NCBI GenBank assembly: GCA_001910725.1 | Contig: MJGA01000003.1 | Location: 682,001 to 746,000, forward strand | Direction: 5' to 3' | Length of the DNA: 64,000 nt | Origin: Phanerodontia chrysosporium | Lineage: Eukaryota > Basidiomycota > Agaricomycetes > Polyporales > Phanerochaetaceae | In this document: one piece after another, positions 1-11,482 of the stretch | How positions within the stretch are numbered: position 1 is the stretch's first letter | Layout of the letters: every line of letters starts with the position of its first letter | Position numbers and translations under genes: made by a program | Notes under the pieces: generated by a model | Databases searched by the model: none | Seen by the model: only the letters and a program-made list of their open reading frames with translations | What the model was told of the DNA's origin: nothing

Positions 1-307
1 AACGCGGCTGCTCGATCCAGCCATGACGCCACGAAGAGACGTCGAGGCGGCCAAGCTTCCCTGGGCTCCCGTGGGCACACAAGCCCGACAAGACACTCAG
101 GCCTCGCTCCGACGCAGCGGTCCACCGCTGAGTAAGTCCGTCCCAATGCGCAGCGCCTGCGTCGCGAGGCCAGAGGGACACACTCCCCAATGGAGATGCT
201 CCCATGCCAGCACCGTGCAAAAATAGCTGGTATACAGTAACGTACAAATCTAAAAGTACAGACACATCGCAGCAACGAGAAAATGTCCCCTGGAGAGCAC
301 CCGCACA
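1..307. other. 3' flank of TAF1, no gene recognised
   Basis: This stretch lies downstream of the TAF1 stop codon. Short open frames exist on both strands but have no recognisable domain, intron pattern or start context. It probably holds the TAF1 3' UTR and terminator. Confidence 0.5.
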
Positions 308-3300
308 TCACCGCTTCAACGTCAGCTTGATTTTCGGCGCGGACGGCGTCGCCGGCACGTCCTCGTCCTCGTCGCCCACGTCGTCGTCTGCGTCCGCCGC
401 CGTCACGGGCGGGCTCATCGCCAGCGGCGACGGCCCGTGCGACATCATCGCGTTCGCGGGGTGCAGCCCGCCCGGTGCGCCCGCCGCGAACAGCCCGCCG
501 CCCGGCGGCGACGTCGCGGGCGGACTCGTCGCGGAGCTCGAGCCTGCCGCCGGCATCGCCGGCGTGCCAGAGTTGAACTCGGCCCAGCGCGGGCACTTGC
601 GGTTCGTTTCTGCGGGGAGAAAAATATCATCAGCCATTGTCGCAGGGCACGGAGGCTGGAACGCACTCATGTGGCCCATCTGTCCGCAGTGCCCGCAGCG
701 TCTCTGCAAGAAGACAAGGCCTCGTCAGCCCGCAGGTCGCGTCCAGGCGCGGCCAGGGACTCACCGTCGTGTCTGGCTTTACAGGGCGGTTCAGCTGCAT
801 CGGCGTGCCGCCCTCCTTGACGATCTTCGCGTTCTTCCGGTGCAGCCGGCGTTCCTGGTTCTTCTTCATTCTGGCAATCTCCTCTTCCAGCCTGGTGCCC
901 AAGCTGTCAGCCTAGAACCTGTCGACGAGGGCACGCGAGACACGCACCGCTTCTTCATGCGCCTGTCCTTCTCCGCGTCGCCGGTCGGCGCGAGCGCGTC
1001 TGCCGTCGTGTTCTCCTCCTCAAGCGCCTGCCGCTTCTTGACGTACGCGTTGATGACCGCGGCGTCGCGCACGATCTCCGTGCGCCACTCGCCGTTCACC
1101 TTGCGCTTGATGCGCAGGACGCGGCGCTGGTCGGGCCGGGCGTGCCCTCGCGCTGCGGCGCGAGCGACGAGCCCCGGCTGAACGCGGGCGACGTCGGCGC
1201 GTTCTTCTTGCTGTCGTCCTCCTTCTCCTCGTCCGTGAGCTGCGGCTCGTCCTTGCGGCTCAGCGAGTCGTACTGCGCCTTCCAGATGCGCTCGATCTCG
1301 GACTTGTAGATCAGCTGCTGCTCGGCGACGTTGTACCGATGCGCGGACTTCGGACGACTCTCCGCCTCGGCTGCAGATGACAGCGTGCGTCAGCGATCGG
1401 ACAAGGATGACGACAGGAAGGCACTATCGCACGCACCGAGCTTCTGGTCATAGTCCTCGCCCGCCTTCACGAAGATGTCCTTCATCGAGACACGGATGAA
1501 ACTAAACGCTTCTCCACGCCCGGTGGGGTCGCCCTCGCCGTGCAGCCGAAGCATCGCCTTCGCCTGGGTCGCGAACAAAAAGTTCTTTGTCGTGATCCAC
1601 GGCGCGAGCTGCTGTTCGATCGAGAGGTTGCCCTCGTCATCCTCGGCCACTTCGCCGTTGAAGCTGTAGCCAGAGTCCTGGAGGTGACGCTGCCCGACCT
1701 GCATACTCTCGGCGAGAACGACCTGTTCCGGAGTCACCATCTTCAGCATATCAGCGTCGGACGGAATGGTCCAATTGGGTTTTAACCGCCAGAAGCCTTG
1801 GTGTGGACCACGACGATGATACTCCATAAACTCCTGTACGACTAGATGAGTTCGTCATCATCGCTCATAAAAGCTTTTGCCTGACCTTCAACCTCTGACG
1901 CATTTGCAGCTCGTTCTGGTCAGGGAAGTACTTCATCAACCTCGAGATCTTCAATCGCTCCTCCGCACTCTTCTGCAGAAGCTTAAACGCGATGATCTGC
2001 AGCCGGTGCTTGATAGTGTTCGTGATTTTCCTAGAATGTGGTCCGGGAACCTCGGTGACTGGGTACGTTTGGCCAACAGTGAAGAGGTTCTTGATCTCGC
2101 GAATATAGTACTTTGTGTCACTCTTGACAGTATTCCTACGTGATGTATTCAGCAGAGTGGATTGACGGGCAAGGGCAAGTACTCACTTTATAACAAGGAA
2201 ATCCGTAGGATAAGGCTTATGTCGGAACAGCGGTGCTCGAATGAGGTTGTTGTACAGCGCAGGTACCGTTTGCCCAGGGTATACGTATCCAAACTTCATG
2301 AACGGCGACTCGTCCTGAGGTTCTATGACTATGGGTTCGCCCAGGTCGTACTTGGGTACGTGCTCATCCTTCTCGTTCTTCTTCCGGTAGTAGTTGACCA
2401 ATATACTACCCATACCGAAATTCGAGATGATAGGCGGATGTTCTTCCTGTACACATGTCAGTGACGGGGACTCAGCCTTGACCGCCGATGACTGACCGAG
2501 AATTCCCATAGCACGAAATTGCTGGTATCTCGAAGGCTGAGATCTCCGGTTCTGTGCAGACCCTCGCCAACGTTTCCACCCTTGCCGATCTTGCGGCCTG
2601 CCTTGTCCTTCTTCTTCTTGGCGGTTCGGACTTTGGCAAAGTGCAACTCGACATTCGCTGGGAATTGCAACGCGGGTCTGTGGAATGAGCGAGCCTCTTG
2701 CTTTGACAGCCGAGTCTTGAACTATCGGTAGACATGAGCTTAGCGAGTCTAGCAGAAGGCGAGAGACAATGCTTACGAACGGCAGCTGGAGCTTCTGCGC
2801 TGGGTAGGCGTGCTCCACGACGAGCTGACCGAACGTCTGTCTGACACGATGACGGCCACCCTCCTTCGCAACTTCGTAAAACTGATCGTTGGACAAGTTA
2901 AACTTGTCTTTCTGAACATTGTCTACCCTGAGCCGTTTCTTCGGCCTGGCGTCACCTGCCGGCTGTCGCTCTTCTTGTAAGAGGTCTTCTTCGTTGAGCT
3001 CCAACTGAGTAAAGTCACGAAACGGCGCACGAGGGCTCCAGATGATGCTCTGGGTCCACGAGCCTTCCTCAAGTTGCTTGTTTAGTGGTGTCGTCATGTT
3101 GTTCCGATTATTTATTGACATAGGAACATCTTCATCAGGGTCGTATATAATTTGATCTTCCCAGTTGGCTAGCAGCACAAGGTCGAAGGACCTGTCATGT
3201 AGTGATAATGGGATTGACATGTCCGAGCTCTCGCGGTCCTGAACTACGTTTAGCTGCGCATATAAACATAATTCGTGATCACGTACCTCTAGGGCTTGTT

Positions 3301-4000
3301 TCAAGTCCTGGTCAATATCACCCGCAGCGACAACTTCTGCCACCCGCTTGTTCTGTGCTTGCCGTTGAGTCTCCCCCACGATTGCTTCGAGGAAACCCTT
3401 CGGCTGCTCCTTGCGTTTCGGATAGGCAGGTTCAACTACCGACAGCCGTGAGCCTCGGCTGATGATACATAAACTATGACTTACCAGTGAAGTACCGTTT
3501 CGAAATGCGAGATTTCGGTACAGTATAGCCCTTGAAGAGTTCTGTGAAGTCAAGGATCTTATCCTTCTCGAAGGTGGGGAACCGTTCGTATACAGTCTTG
3601 GGGCGTTCGACGCGTCGGACAATGGTCCGTTTTCGCTTCTCTTTCCTGCCCATGCGCGGAGAAACCACTTCCTCTTTGACAGGTGGTGCACCTTCATCTT
3701 CCTCCTCTTCTTGCTCAAGCTCACGGTTGACCTCGTCTTCAAATCCTCTCCCTGTCCAGGTCCGATTGCCTCATCATCGTCCCACTGCTCGCTGTATATC
3801 TGGTTCTTGGTGAATGAAGGGACTCCGGTGATACCGAGCTGGTTCGAGAGACCAGGCCCGGTAGGAAGGTCGAGACCGGTAAGGACACTGTCCAAGGAGA
3901 AGCCCGTAAGTTGGGCGATGACGCTGGTCTCTTCCTGTATGACACCGTTAGGTAGTGTGCTATAGCAAGTAGGTCGAATAGGACTCACTTCGCCTGACAT
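308..4000 (-). CDS. TAF1: TFIID subunit TAF1 (TAFII250/145 homolog), multi-exon
   Basis: TAF1 is the largest TFIID subunit, a nuclear scaffold for RNA polymerase II initiation. The N-terminus has the fungal TAF1 signature (FSLDSVLTGLDLP). It is followed by an acidic segment, the conserved block KTVYERFPTFEKDKILDFTE, and the large DUF3591 core, with EEHPPIISNFGMGSILVNYY at about 2300-2460 and the WITTKNFL segment near 1600. Towards the C-terminus come KRKVNGEWRTEIVRD and a zinc knuckle (CGHCGQMGH followed by KC, spacing C-x2-C-x4-H-x6-C) encoded across 560-705. No bromodomain follows, as expected for fungi. The first exon is tiny: the ATG at 3998-4000 plus three codons, then GTGAGT. The reading frame is broken twice by an apparent one-base loss, near 1131-1141 and 3737-3745. 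Because the gene is essential, I read these as sequence errors. It is divergent from the PA28 gene. Confidence 0.93.
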
Positions 4001-4346
4001 AATGAGACGGGCTCGGTTTGGACTTGAAGCCTACGAGAAGCTTATGCCAGCGGCAGAATGAGAGTCAATTCAAGCAGCCGTGGTCGAGTCAAAACAGTTA
4101 TGGACGGCAGAGTATGCTGATGGCCGCGGTGTCGGCGTGGGGAGTAGTGAAGGTCGCGGGCGAAGGCGCAGGCGGGTGCGGTAAGAGGGCGCTTACGACA
4201 TGCGTTCCCGAAATGGAAAGACGCGTGCGCGTTTCGCGACCTGATGCGCGTCTAGCAGCACTACCGCTCTTCCCACCCGGCTTCCGACAAGTCTGTAGTA
4301 CCCTTCACCCCCACATACGCCGCCTGCAACCCGTTCGCTGCATACA
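4001..4346. promoter_or_regulatory. Bidirectional promoter region TAF1 / PA28
   Basis: This 346-base gap separates two divergent start codons and so must hold the promoters of both genes. I see no strong TATA box near either start. Assignment rests on position only. Confidence 0.5.
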
Positions 4347-5630
4347 ATGTCTAGCAGGGATTTACAGATGGATAAGGAACTCAGAAAGCAACTCGATGTA
4401 TGTATATCGCTGCCCAGTCTCGCAACTGCTCACATCCAGCGCACGGTACAGGAATTTCACAGCAACGTTGCGGCTGCAGCGGAGGAGGTCTTGTTTACCA
4501 AGTTTCCCCGCAAAGTGAGTCTTCCATAAAGTCGACCATCACGCTTGCTACCGACGTGTTTACTTATTCGAGCTACGCTGTAGATTCTGTATGTACATGT
4601 ATAGGTTCAGTTCAGCCAAAGCTAACGCTTACCCGATCGTAGTGAGCTGCAAGAGATGATTGTCTCGACTTCTCTCCATCGTCCCCATTCCACGTCTCCA
4701 ACCTCACCACAGATGTCACCGTCTACCCGTCGCCGGCTGCTGCTGGAGACGAACCTGAGTCGAAGAAGCGGAAGCTAGTCGATGGCGTGCCTAATGGCAA
4801 GGCGTCGCATGACCTCACCAGTGTTTCACACACCGATGAGGGTGCACGATTCACCAACCAGATGATTGGGAACCCGCACGTCCAGAAGGTTCACAACATC
4901 CTCAAGAAGGAGTGTGAAGAGTTAGCGGACTCTATTGTGAGTTGGTATGCGCATGGGCCACATCACCAGAACTTGGCTAAGCAGTTTCTTTTAGGACAAA
5001 GTGAAACTCTGGATCAACCTTTCCATGCCAAAGTGAGTTGCCTTGCACACGGAGTCACGATATTGTAACTCATTCGTCGTAACCAGGATCGAAGAGTGAG
5101 CAGTGTCTCGTGATCTGTCCTATTTCGTCGTACTAAAACTCATCCTTCGAAGTGGCGATAACTTTGGTAAACTGAGTTCTCTTTTCTTTCTCTAGGGCTG
5201 ATGCTGACGCAGCATCACAGGTGTACAGATCCAGGAGGAGGTCCTGAACGAGCTTCACCGTTCCCAAGAGAGCGCGTACAACCTGCGAGATGCTGCGCGA
5301 CAGAGCCATTTCAACCGCGCCAAACTATGCTCGAAGATCATCAAGTACCCCCACGTCGAGGACTACGCTGTACGCGACAATGCTGCTCTTCTTGAGTTGA
5401 GGGATACTCACCTATCTGCAGTTGGCGCTGAAAGAGCATGACCAGAAGCAGCTCTATGTCGCGAAGCAGAACCTCTACGACATCAGGAACGTCTATGCCA
5501 TCTTGACTGACATCCTGCACAAGAACATTGGAAAGGTACGTTGCGGTCATGTTAGCTGATATATTACTTATGCAAACTTTTCGGACAGCTACGGTCGCCC
5601 AAGGCAAACAACGCGACTGGCTTGTACTGA
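4347..5630 (+). CDS. PSME3: Proteasome activator PA28-gamma (REG-gamma) homolog
   Basis: This is an 11S activator that binds the ends of the 20S proteasome and opens it without ATP; the gamma form is nuclear in animals. The spliced protein carries the family hallmarks. These are an N-terminal helix ending FPRK, a basic KKRK nuclear-signal-like patch in the linker (4759-4773), the activation-loop region (IEDGDNFGVQIQEEV), the KYPHVEDY motif, and the C-terminal NATGLY tail that inserts in the proteasome pockets. About eight exons are inferred; two are micro-exons, 5087-5095 (9 nt) and 5153-5166 (14 nt), that encode the activation loop. Exon 2 probably starts at 4647, because the earlier acceptor at 4643 would open with TGA. 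Within exon 2 the frame slips by one missing base near 4670-4676. The linker is much like that of fungal REG-gamma proteins. Confidence 0.92.
5087..5166 (+). other. Two micro-exons of PA28 and the intron between them
   Basis: Micro-exon 1 is GATCGAAGA (5087-5095) and micro-exon 2 is TGGCGATAACTTTG (5153-5166). The intron GTGAGC...TTCGAAG lies between. Joined to neighbours they encode KIEDGDNFGVQIQEE, the family's activation loop. Confidence 0.8.
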
Positions 5631-5825
5631 GAAGAATGCTTTCACAAGAATGAACAACCATGAATTACCGAGAGAGTCATTTAAGTTGGCTTCCTCGATT
5701 GGTTACGACCTCCCATGACGGACGATCCTTTATTACAGTCAATTAATCACTCGCATTTGACAGTCTAGAAGCAGGAAATATATGTATATGCCCGATAAAC
5801 GCAGTGAATACACATCGTGCCCATT

Positions 5826-7523
5826 CTACACTGAGATAGTCTTGAAGACGTTGAAGCCATCCAATGCCGTCGAGATGACGGTTCCGGGGATCTGAGGATG
5901 CCAATGCACCTCCTTGACGTCCTTTTGGCCCTGGTGAACAAAGAGCAGCTGTGGTGGAACGTCGCGACCACCCTCAGGTGTCTCGTTCATAGCGCCGGAC
6001 TCTTCGTCGTCCTGCTCAACAGCAAGATCCCAGAGCGTTACTTGATCGTCGGCACCAGATGCGGCAAATATCGAATCCTCTGTTGGGTGCCATTCTATCG
6101 AGGTGATTGGGCCGCGGTGCCAGTTGAACGCAGCAACCGGTGTAGGGTCCGGGGTGGTAGTGCTAGCGAAGAGAATTAGGGCAAGAATCAGGTGCAGGTG
6201 CAAGAGCTTCACTCACCCTCGCTTCTTAACGTTCCGCAAGTCCCAGACTTTGATGCCACCTTCGTCACCGCCACTAAGCAGCAGGTAGCTAGTCCCTCGG
6301 TTCCAGCTGATAACGTTCACGTCGCTGTCGTGCGCGTGGTCTATACCCGCTATGCTCCTCCTGCCCTTACTCCGGACGTCCCACACTTGGACGCTCTGGT
6401 CGGCTGAGCATGATGCGAAGACGGTCGCCTCCGTCGGACTCCATTGCAGATCTTCGACGCTCGAAGTATGCGAGACAAACGGCGATGAAAGCGCGTTGAA
6501 GCCTGAAGGCGTCGTAGTCGTGAGGTAGATCTTGGAGTGGATGTCTCCGGTCAGCAGGCGAAGAGCCGAAGGGTTGGCTTCTCCAGAGGAAGCCCAGTCC
6601 ATAGCGAAACCTTCAGCCCGGCCGTGTGAATTAATCGTGAAGACAGGCGAGTGTGTCCTTGACTGGGGGACGACATATCCGGGGACATCCAGAGCCTCCA
6701 TAAGTGGCCGAACGTCCCAAATGTGCACCTTGCCGGTCTCGGACCAACTCGCAACATAATACGGCTGGGAGACAGGCGGCAGAGGTGCTGACCGTGGCAT
6801 GGGCTGCGCGCGTACACGGTTGACGCCACCGAGGTGTGGTACCGAACGGAACTCGACGATAGGGTCTTCATCCAGAGCGTCGTCGTCGTCGTTCTCGTCA
6901 TCCGAGTCGTCTATGCAAAGCTAAAGATCAATATAGCCAGGACTGGGTCAAATGAGACCGAACGCATACCTTCGTTCCGCTGCGTTTTGTGTAGCGAGCT
7001 CATCTTGTAGACAGTGATCTCGTTGTTCTTCGCCACATCCGCCTGCGTACCAGTGACAATAAATGCAGTTGCAGGAAAGCGCTGCCGCTCATCCCCTAGG
7101 TTGTCACGCAGCACGTCGAAGGAGAGACATGGCCAGTTGACATTCATAGAATGCCGCATAATGTAAACGGATTCATCCGGCTCGAGGACTTCGTCCTTCC
7201 CGAGTTCATGGACTCCGGGGATGAAGACATTTGGTGCAGCAGGTTGTTCTTCGGACTCTTCTATTGGAGGAAGGACATCCTCATCTACTTCCATTTCTGC
7301 AGATACCGCGGTCAAGTTCAGCACCTAATATTGTGCTAAAAGGGGACGCACCGTCGTCCTTCTGTTCCCCTACTACCTCCTCATCGCTCTCAATCTCATC
7401 CTCCCAAGCGTCCTCGAACTCGCCCATCTCTTCCTCCTCGAGCTTTTTCGAGGGAGCGCCAAACGGCTTTTTGGCATCGCTGGATGATGCAGCTTGCAGC
7501 TCTGTTGCTGTGCGTTTCGACAT
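5826..7523 (-). CDS. RRB1: Ribosome assembly WD40 protein Rrb1/GRWD1
   Basis: Rrb1 is the dedicated chaperone of ribosomal protein L3 and acts in nuclear 60S assembly. The protein begins MSKRT at 7521-7523, just inside an upstream in-frame ATG at 7550. An acidic N-terminus ([15 protein letters not shown]) is followed by the CAF1C-like block that precedes the repeats ([17 protein letters not shown]). The WD repeats have clear WD endings: [25 protein letters not shown] and VTLWDLAV. A second acidic DDDD tract (6850-6905) separates the N-terminal block from the propeller. The C-terminus ([20 protein letters not shown]) is typical of the family. At least three introns interrupt it, and the frame is intact throughout. 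Confidence 0.93.
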
Positions 7524-7550
7524 CGTGAGGGCTTCTGAGGGAATGGGCAA

Positions 7551-8307
7551 GCGAAGTAACGCGTATGGCGCGCGGGCTCTCGAAAATTATTGGAAGCGCC
7601 TGTGATCTCGATCAATTGATGCGCTAGAGGGCGCATCAAGGACTATCAGAGCGCCCACGCGACTCTTCAGATCGGCCACCACACTCTCCTCGCTAGCATT
7701 GACTTCCTCTCGACGGTATCCAGACGTTCGTGCTACCCAGCTGCATATGTACCTTACGCGAAGAGACATCAATAGTCTGAATGGTGCTCTAACATCCACC
7801 TTCAACAACCCGGCCTATTGAATGCAGCAGTAGCATTGCGCTGTCGAATGCACCGTTCTGTGCCTGCATTTGTTACCCAACAAATCGTCGCGTCCTAATT
7901 ACAGCACGTTCTCACCCTTGTGGGTGCATTTGCATTATCTGAACCGCCTGGGGTCATGGTCCCAGTGAAGAGCAGTTGCAGTCTGCGCTCAGGTCCGCCT
8001 GCAACGCCCGTAGGTATCACCGGCGCACATTTTCCCTCGCTCGCTGTGTTCCATCTGCCTGGTTGCAGTCAAGCTATGTAGCGGTAACAATGAGAATCCG
8101 GTAGTCGGGTCGCACGCTCCATGGCTCGGTTCAGGTGAGGCCATTCGAACTGGACCGCGAGCGCCTGTCCTCGATAGTACTTGATGAGTCCCTTGACACA
8201 CTCCTCTCACTCCTTTCTCCTTTTCACCCCCTCCCATCCTCCTGAACCACCTAACCCATCCTGTACAACACCACTGTCAACTTAGTGCCTCCCAGCCACC
8301 TCGCCAA
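7551..8307. other. Intergenic, divergent promoters of RRB1 and the 8.3-kb gene
   Basis: No gene is recognised here. The 3' third is pyrimidine-rich (about 8205-8300), typical of a fungal transcription start region ahead of the plus-strand gene. Small open frames have no supporting features. Confidence 0.45.
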
Positions 8308-9868
8308 ATGGAGGCGAGACCACATTTGCCCACCTCCACCTCCGACTTCGCCCTGCCCCCATCGACCTCCGCCGTAGGGCCCGTTGCACACGGCGAAGAG
8401 TTCAACCCACTACTCATGCGCTTTCGCAGACCAAGTCTTCTGGCGCCGCCGCGCGCGACATACTACTCCGAGGGACGCATAAACAGTCCTCTCGCAGGCA
8501 CATCCTTCACAACTCGCGCCGCTGGTGCTCACCGGCATGCATCAACAAGTAGCATGAGCACCAGCGGAGAGGAGTCTGAGAGCGACAGGGAGAAAATGTG
8601 GACAGACAGTCCGCCTTTCACCGACTCCGGCTCGAACACTCCATCGACACCACCCGTGCCTGGCCCCTCGGCCGCATTCGCGGAGAAGGACAAATCGACG
8701 TCCAGCATCGACAGCGACAGCAGTATGAAGTCTAGCGGGGAGTCTAGCAACAGCGTCACGACCGAGAGTACTGCGACTGTCGCGCCGAGCACCCCCTCCC
8801 GTCCCTCCGGCGAACTCCTCAGTCGCCTTCACAGTCCAAGAAGTCGCGCCGGATATCTCACCCTGTGAGCCGGAATCGTTTCATGCCTTACACGGGCGTG
8901 CTGACGGCCAACGCGAACCAGATAAAGATGCCCCGCATTCTTACTCTGCTTGCCGAGTCCAAACCGGAAGAGAACGAGGTCAAGTCCGAGGCCCAGTTTC
9001 AGAAATTCGTCGCATCCTTCTCCACACACCCTGGGACTCCTCGAGCTCTCTTGGATAGGGGACGCTATCCTGACGAAGCTGGAGACGACGAGCCCGCGCG
9101 AGAGGACCCTGAATCAAGTGACGACGAAGGCGACCCTGGAACGGCCGCACCGTTTTCGTTCACCCACCCGTCCACGGAGCCTATCAACATTCCTAAGTCC
9201 GTGACGCCTGCGCAGAGCGTGAACGGCGACGACTTTGGCCTTTCCGAGAGTCCAGGCACTACTGCTATGGATATTGATACCGTAAGCCACACGCGCTGCT
9301 TGCGTTCGTCGTGCCCATTCTGACAAGCTTCCAGCAACCTTCTTCAGCCTGCGGATCTCCGAAGATGACCTCATGGCGGTACACGCCCCCTCCAACGTCA
9401 ACAAGTGCTGTTCGCAGCAACAAGAGAAAGAGTACGTAACGTGCTTCCATGCGTCAGGTGGTCAAGTGACTGACTAGCCCAAAACTCGCAGTGGACGATC
9501 GTTACGATCCCTACCCCCTTCCTGCCAAGAGACGGGCCGTTTCTCCGTCTGTATCGTATCTCCGGGACTCGACGCCTTCACTGTTCGCCCCTCGCACACC
9601 CAATGGGAGTGGTCGCATGCAGCTTCCACATCCGATCGCCATTCCTGTCATTCCAAACTCTGGGGCTTCCTCACCTGTCGTTACACCCTCTGGCCTGACT
9701 GGCTCCCGCCCCATGAGTTGGGGTGCGCAAAGCGTGTTGTCGAGTCCAACGCTGCGCGCTCAAATCGGCCTCGCGAGTCCAGTGCTGCGTCCCATGATGC
9801 GGCGAAGAGAAGACGGCAGGGAAATCGATGGCGCAGGCGAAGGCGTCAATGGTTTGAGTCTCGAATGA
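8308..9868 (+). CDS. Conserved-looking Ser/Pro-rich protein of unknown function
   Basis: I do not recognise a catalytic domain. The protein is low-complexity and Ser/Thr/Pro-rich with many SP/TP sites, suggesting a phosphoregulated nuclear or cytosolic protein. Two islands look ordered: a central segment around 8855-9010 (NRFMPYTGVLTANANQIKMP then LLAESKPEENEVKSEAQFQK), and a C-terminal KRRAVSPSVSYL block near 9530 that resembles a nuclear localisation signal followed by a phosphosite. Two introns are visible near 9280-9335 and 9433-9490. The frame changes at 8811-8823 without a good splice pair; adding one C (CTCCT to CTCCCT) gives a smooth join from SGEL to PQSPSQSKKSRR. The basic-plus-SP tail loosely recalls the PABIR/FAM122 family of PP2A inhibitors, but I would not assign it. 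Confidence 0.7.
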
Positions 9869-10111
9869 CGGCCTCATCTCACCCTTGCGCCACACCTTTA
9901 GACTCTAGACTGGTCATACTGCTTGTCGACCTCTATCATTATATTTTTCAGTTAGTGTTCCCCAATTTCCCCTGTCACTATTCATTGCTGTGTCTTCTTC
10001 CCTCATCGTAACTTGTATCATTATGTTGCATTGTTGCATATTCTCGTTTCCTGTGTCATCTCTTCCTCGTCTTCGCATTGCATTAGTGTGTATGGCATCC
10101 GATACATTACT

Positions 10112-10658
10112 CTAGCTCCCCCTGTAGGTTGTGTACGAGTATGGGCTTAACAAAAGTGGAATATGATAATGCTCAGTGGTACTGGGCGGTTCGAACGTGA
10201 CCTGCAGTGCGATGTTAGTGTGGCGCCAAGCGTACGCACTCCGGGACAGACTCACATCGACCCACGGGTAGAAACACTTGCGACCCGAGTTCTCAAAGTA
10301 CTGCTTGGTCTGGAAGTAACCTTGTATAGCTTGCCAGGCTTGAGCTTGGCCTTCTCCTGCCTAACCTGCTCGTTCTCGCCCTCGGGCCAGAGTTGCATGC
10401 ACCGCCCATCGGCGTCGGTAACGCTGTCCAGAGCTTCATTTCGGGAAACTAGAGTACTTGTGCGCGTTTTGCTTACCCCTTGGCAATCGTGATGAAATGG
10501 GCTGTGGCCCGTCAGAACTGATCTCCTGCAGCTCGACGAGCACGCCAGCGGCAGGCTTGCCTAGCGATGAATCGAGCACTGTGCGCTGTCAGTAGATATC
10601 CCGTGTGCTCTGACCAGAGATGCACTCTACCGTGGCAGGTCACAGGAGACTTCGACAT
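10112..10658 (-). CDS. 5-hydroxyisourate hydrolase (transthyretin-like)
   Basis: This enzyme hydrolyses 5-hydroxyisourate to OHCU in the uric acid degradation pathway. Exons are 10631-10658, 10477-10578, 10256-10434 and 10112-10201 (minus strand). The N-terminal strand is PVTCHVLDSSLGKPAAGV, containing the catalytic-type His and the family LDxSxGKPA motif. Next come TDADGRC, LKPGKLYK, KCFYPWVDV, EHYHIPLLLSPYSYTTYRGS, and the diagnostic C-terminal YRGS just before the stop. Length (about 130 residues) is normal. No peroxisomal SKL signal is present. One base is missing inside exon 3 (10311-10319): the sequence reads LYKVTSRPS where the family has LYKVTFQTK, a T3 run reduced to T2. Otherwise all conserved residues are present, so error is more likely than decay. 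Confidence 0.92.
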
Positions 10659-11482
10659 GGCTGCTGTGCAAGACCGGTCGTGGTCGGCTGCAAGGTGGCG
10701 ATCACCTGGATCACGCATACTACGCAGCGCATCCGACTCGACGAGAAAGGAAATGATGCGGTCGTCTCCCATTTCCCCGAGAACGCCACATGGGTCAAAT
10801 CGCCCTTGTGCACAACGAAGGCTCTCCTTTCCTCGGTTAACGTTGCTAAGACATAGGGTGCTCGGAATGTCAGCTGGGAGCTGACCGCAACCCGTGACCT
10901 GCGTACATAGAGACGGCGCCGCCTTCTGTACGGCAGTTCCGACTTCAGCATTGGCCGCTATACATGAGCCCGTTGCCGGCGATCTGAGCTAGTGTTGGAA
11001 CCGCGAGGGAGCTCAGAACGGTGAGGTTGCTCCAAAGTCGTGTATGCAATAAGCAGCACACAAATGAGTCTGCCGGCATCGCACGCCATGCAGAGTTCGC
11101 ATGCTCTGCAGTTTTGCAGTTGCGCCTCCGTAGACTAGTAGTAGGTAGTCCGGCTTGCTGCGAAACCAGAAGCCAAACACTCGTAAATACGATACAGTAC
11201 TTGCCTGCTTTCGCTACGCCTCTGAACTTCATGTTGAGAAGTCGTATCACGGCGACGACAAACCCGATATACTGCCGAACACATCAAAGGGCCTCGACGT
11301 GTATGCATGTGTAGGCCACGCGAGGAGCTGCTTTCAATCACTGCTTACATTCACGTCCGCGTATAATTCAGGGGATAACCAAGTCGTTCCGGGGAAATTA
11401 CGAGGAAGAAAATCCGGTATCCGATTGTCCAAGAGATTAACTAAAATTACATACTGGAGTAGAATAATAGGGCACAACATCT
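10659..11482. other. Intergenic, no gene recognised
   Basis: The 824 bases lie between the 5-hydroxyisourate hydrolase start and the stop of the DUF3292 gene. Open frames up to about 120 codons occur on both strands, but none shows a domain, signal peptide or splice logic. It should contain the hydrolase promoter and the DUF3292 3' UTR. Confidence 0.45.

Noticed and set aside
204..1181. Plus-strand open frame of 325 codons
   Set aside because: It is antisense to TAF1 C-terminal exons; the minus strand carries the conserved zinc knuckle and DUF3591 parts.
10180..10200. GGTTCGAAC resembling a tRNA T-loop
   Set aside because: It lies within the hydrolase coding sequence (VTFEPP reading) and no acceptor stem or A box fits around it.
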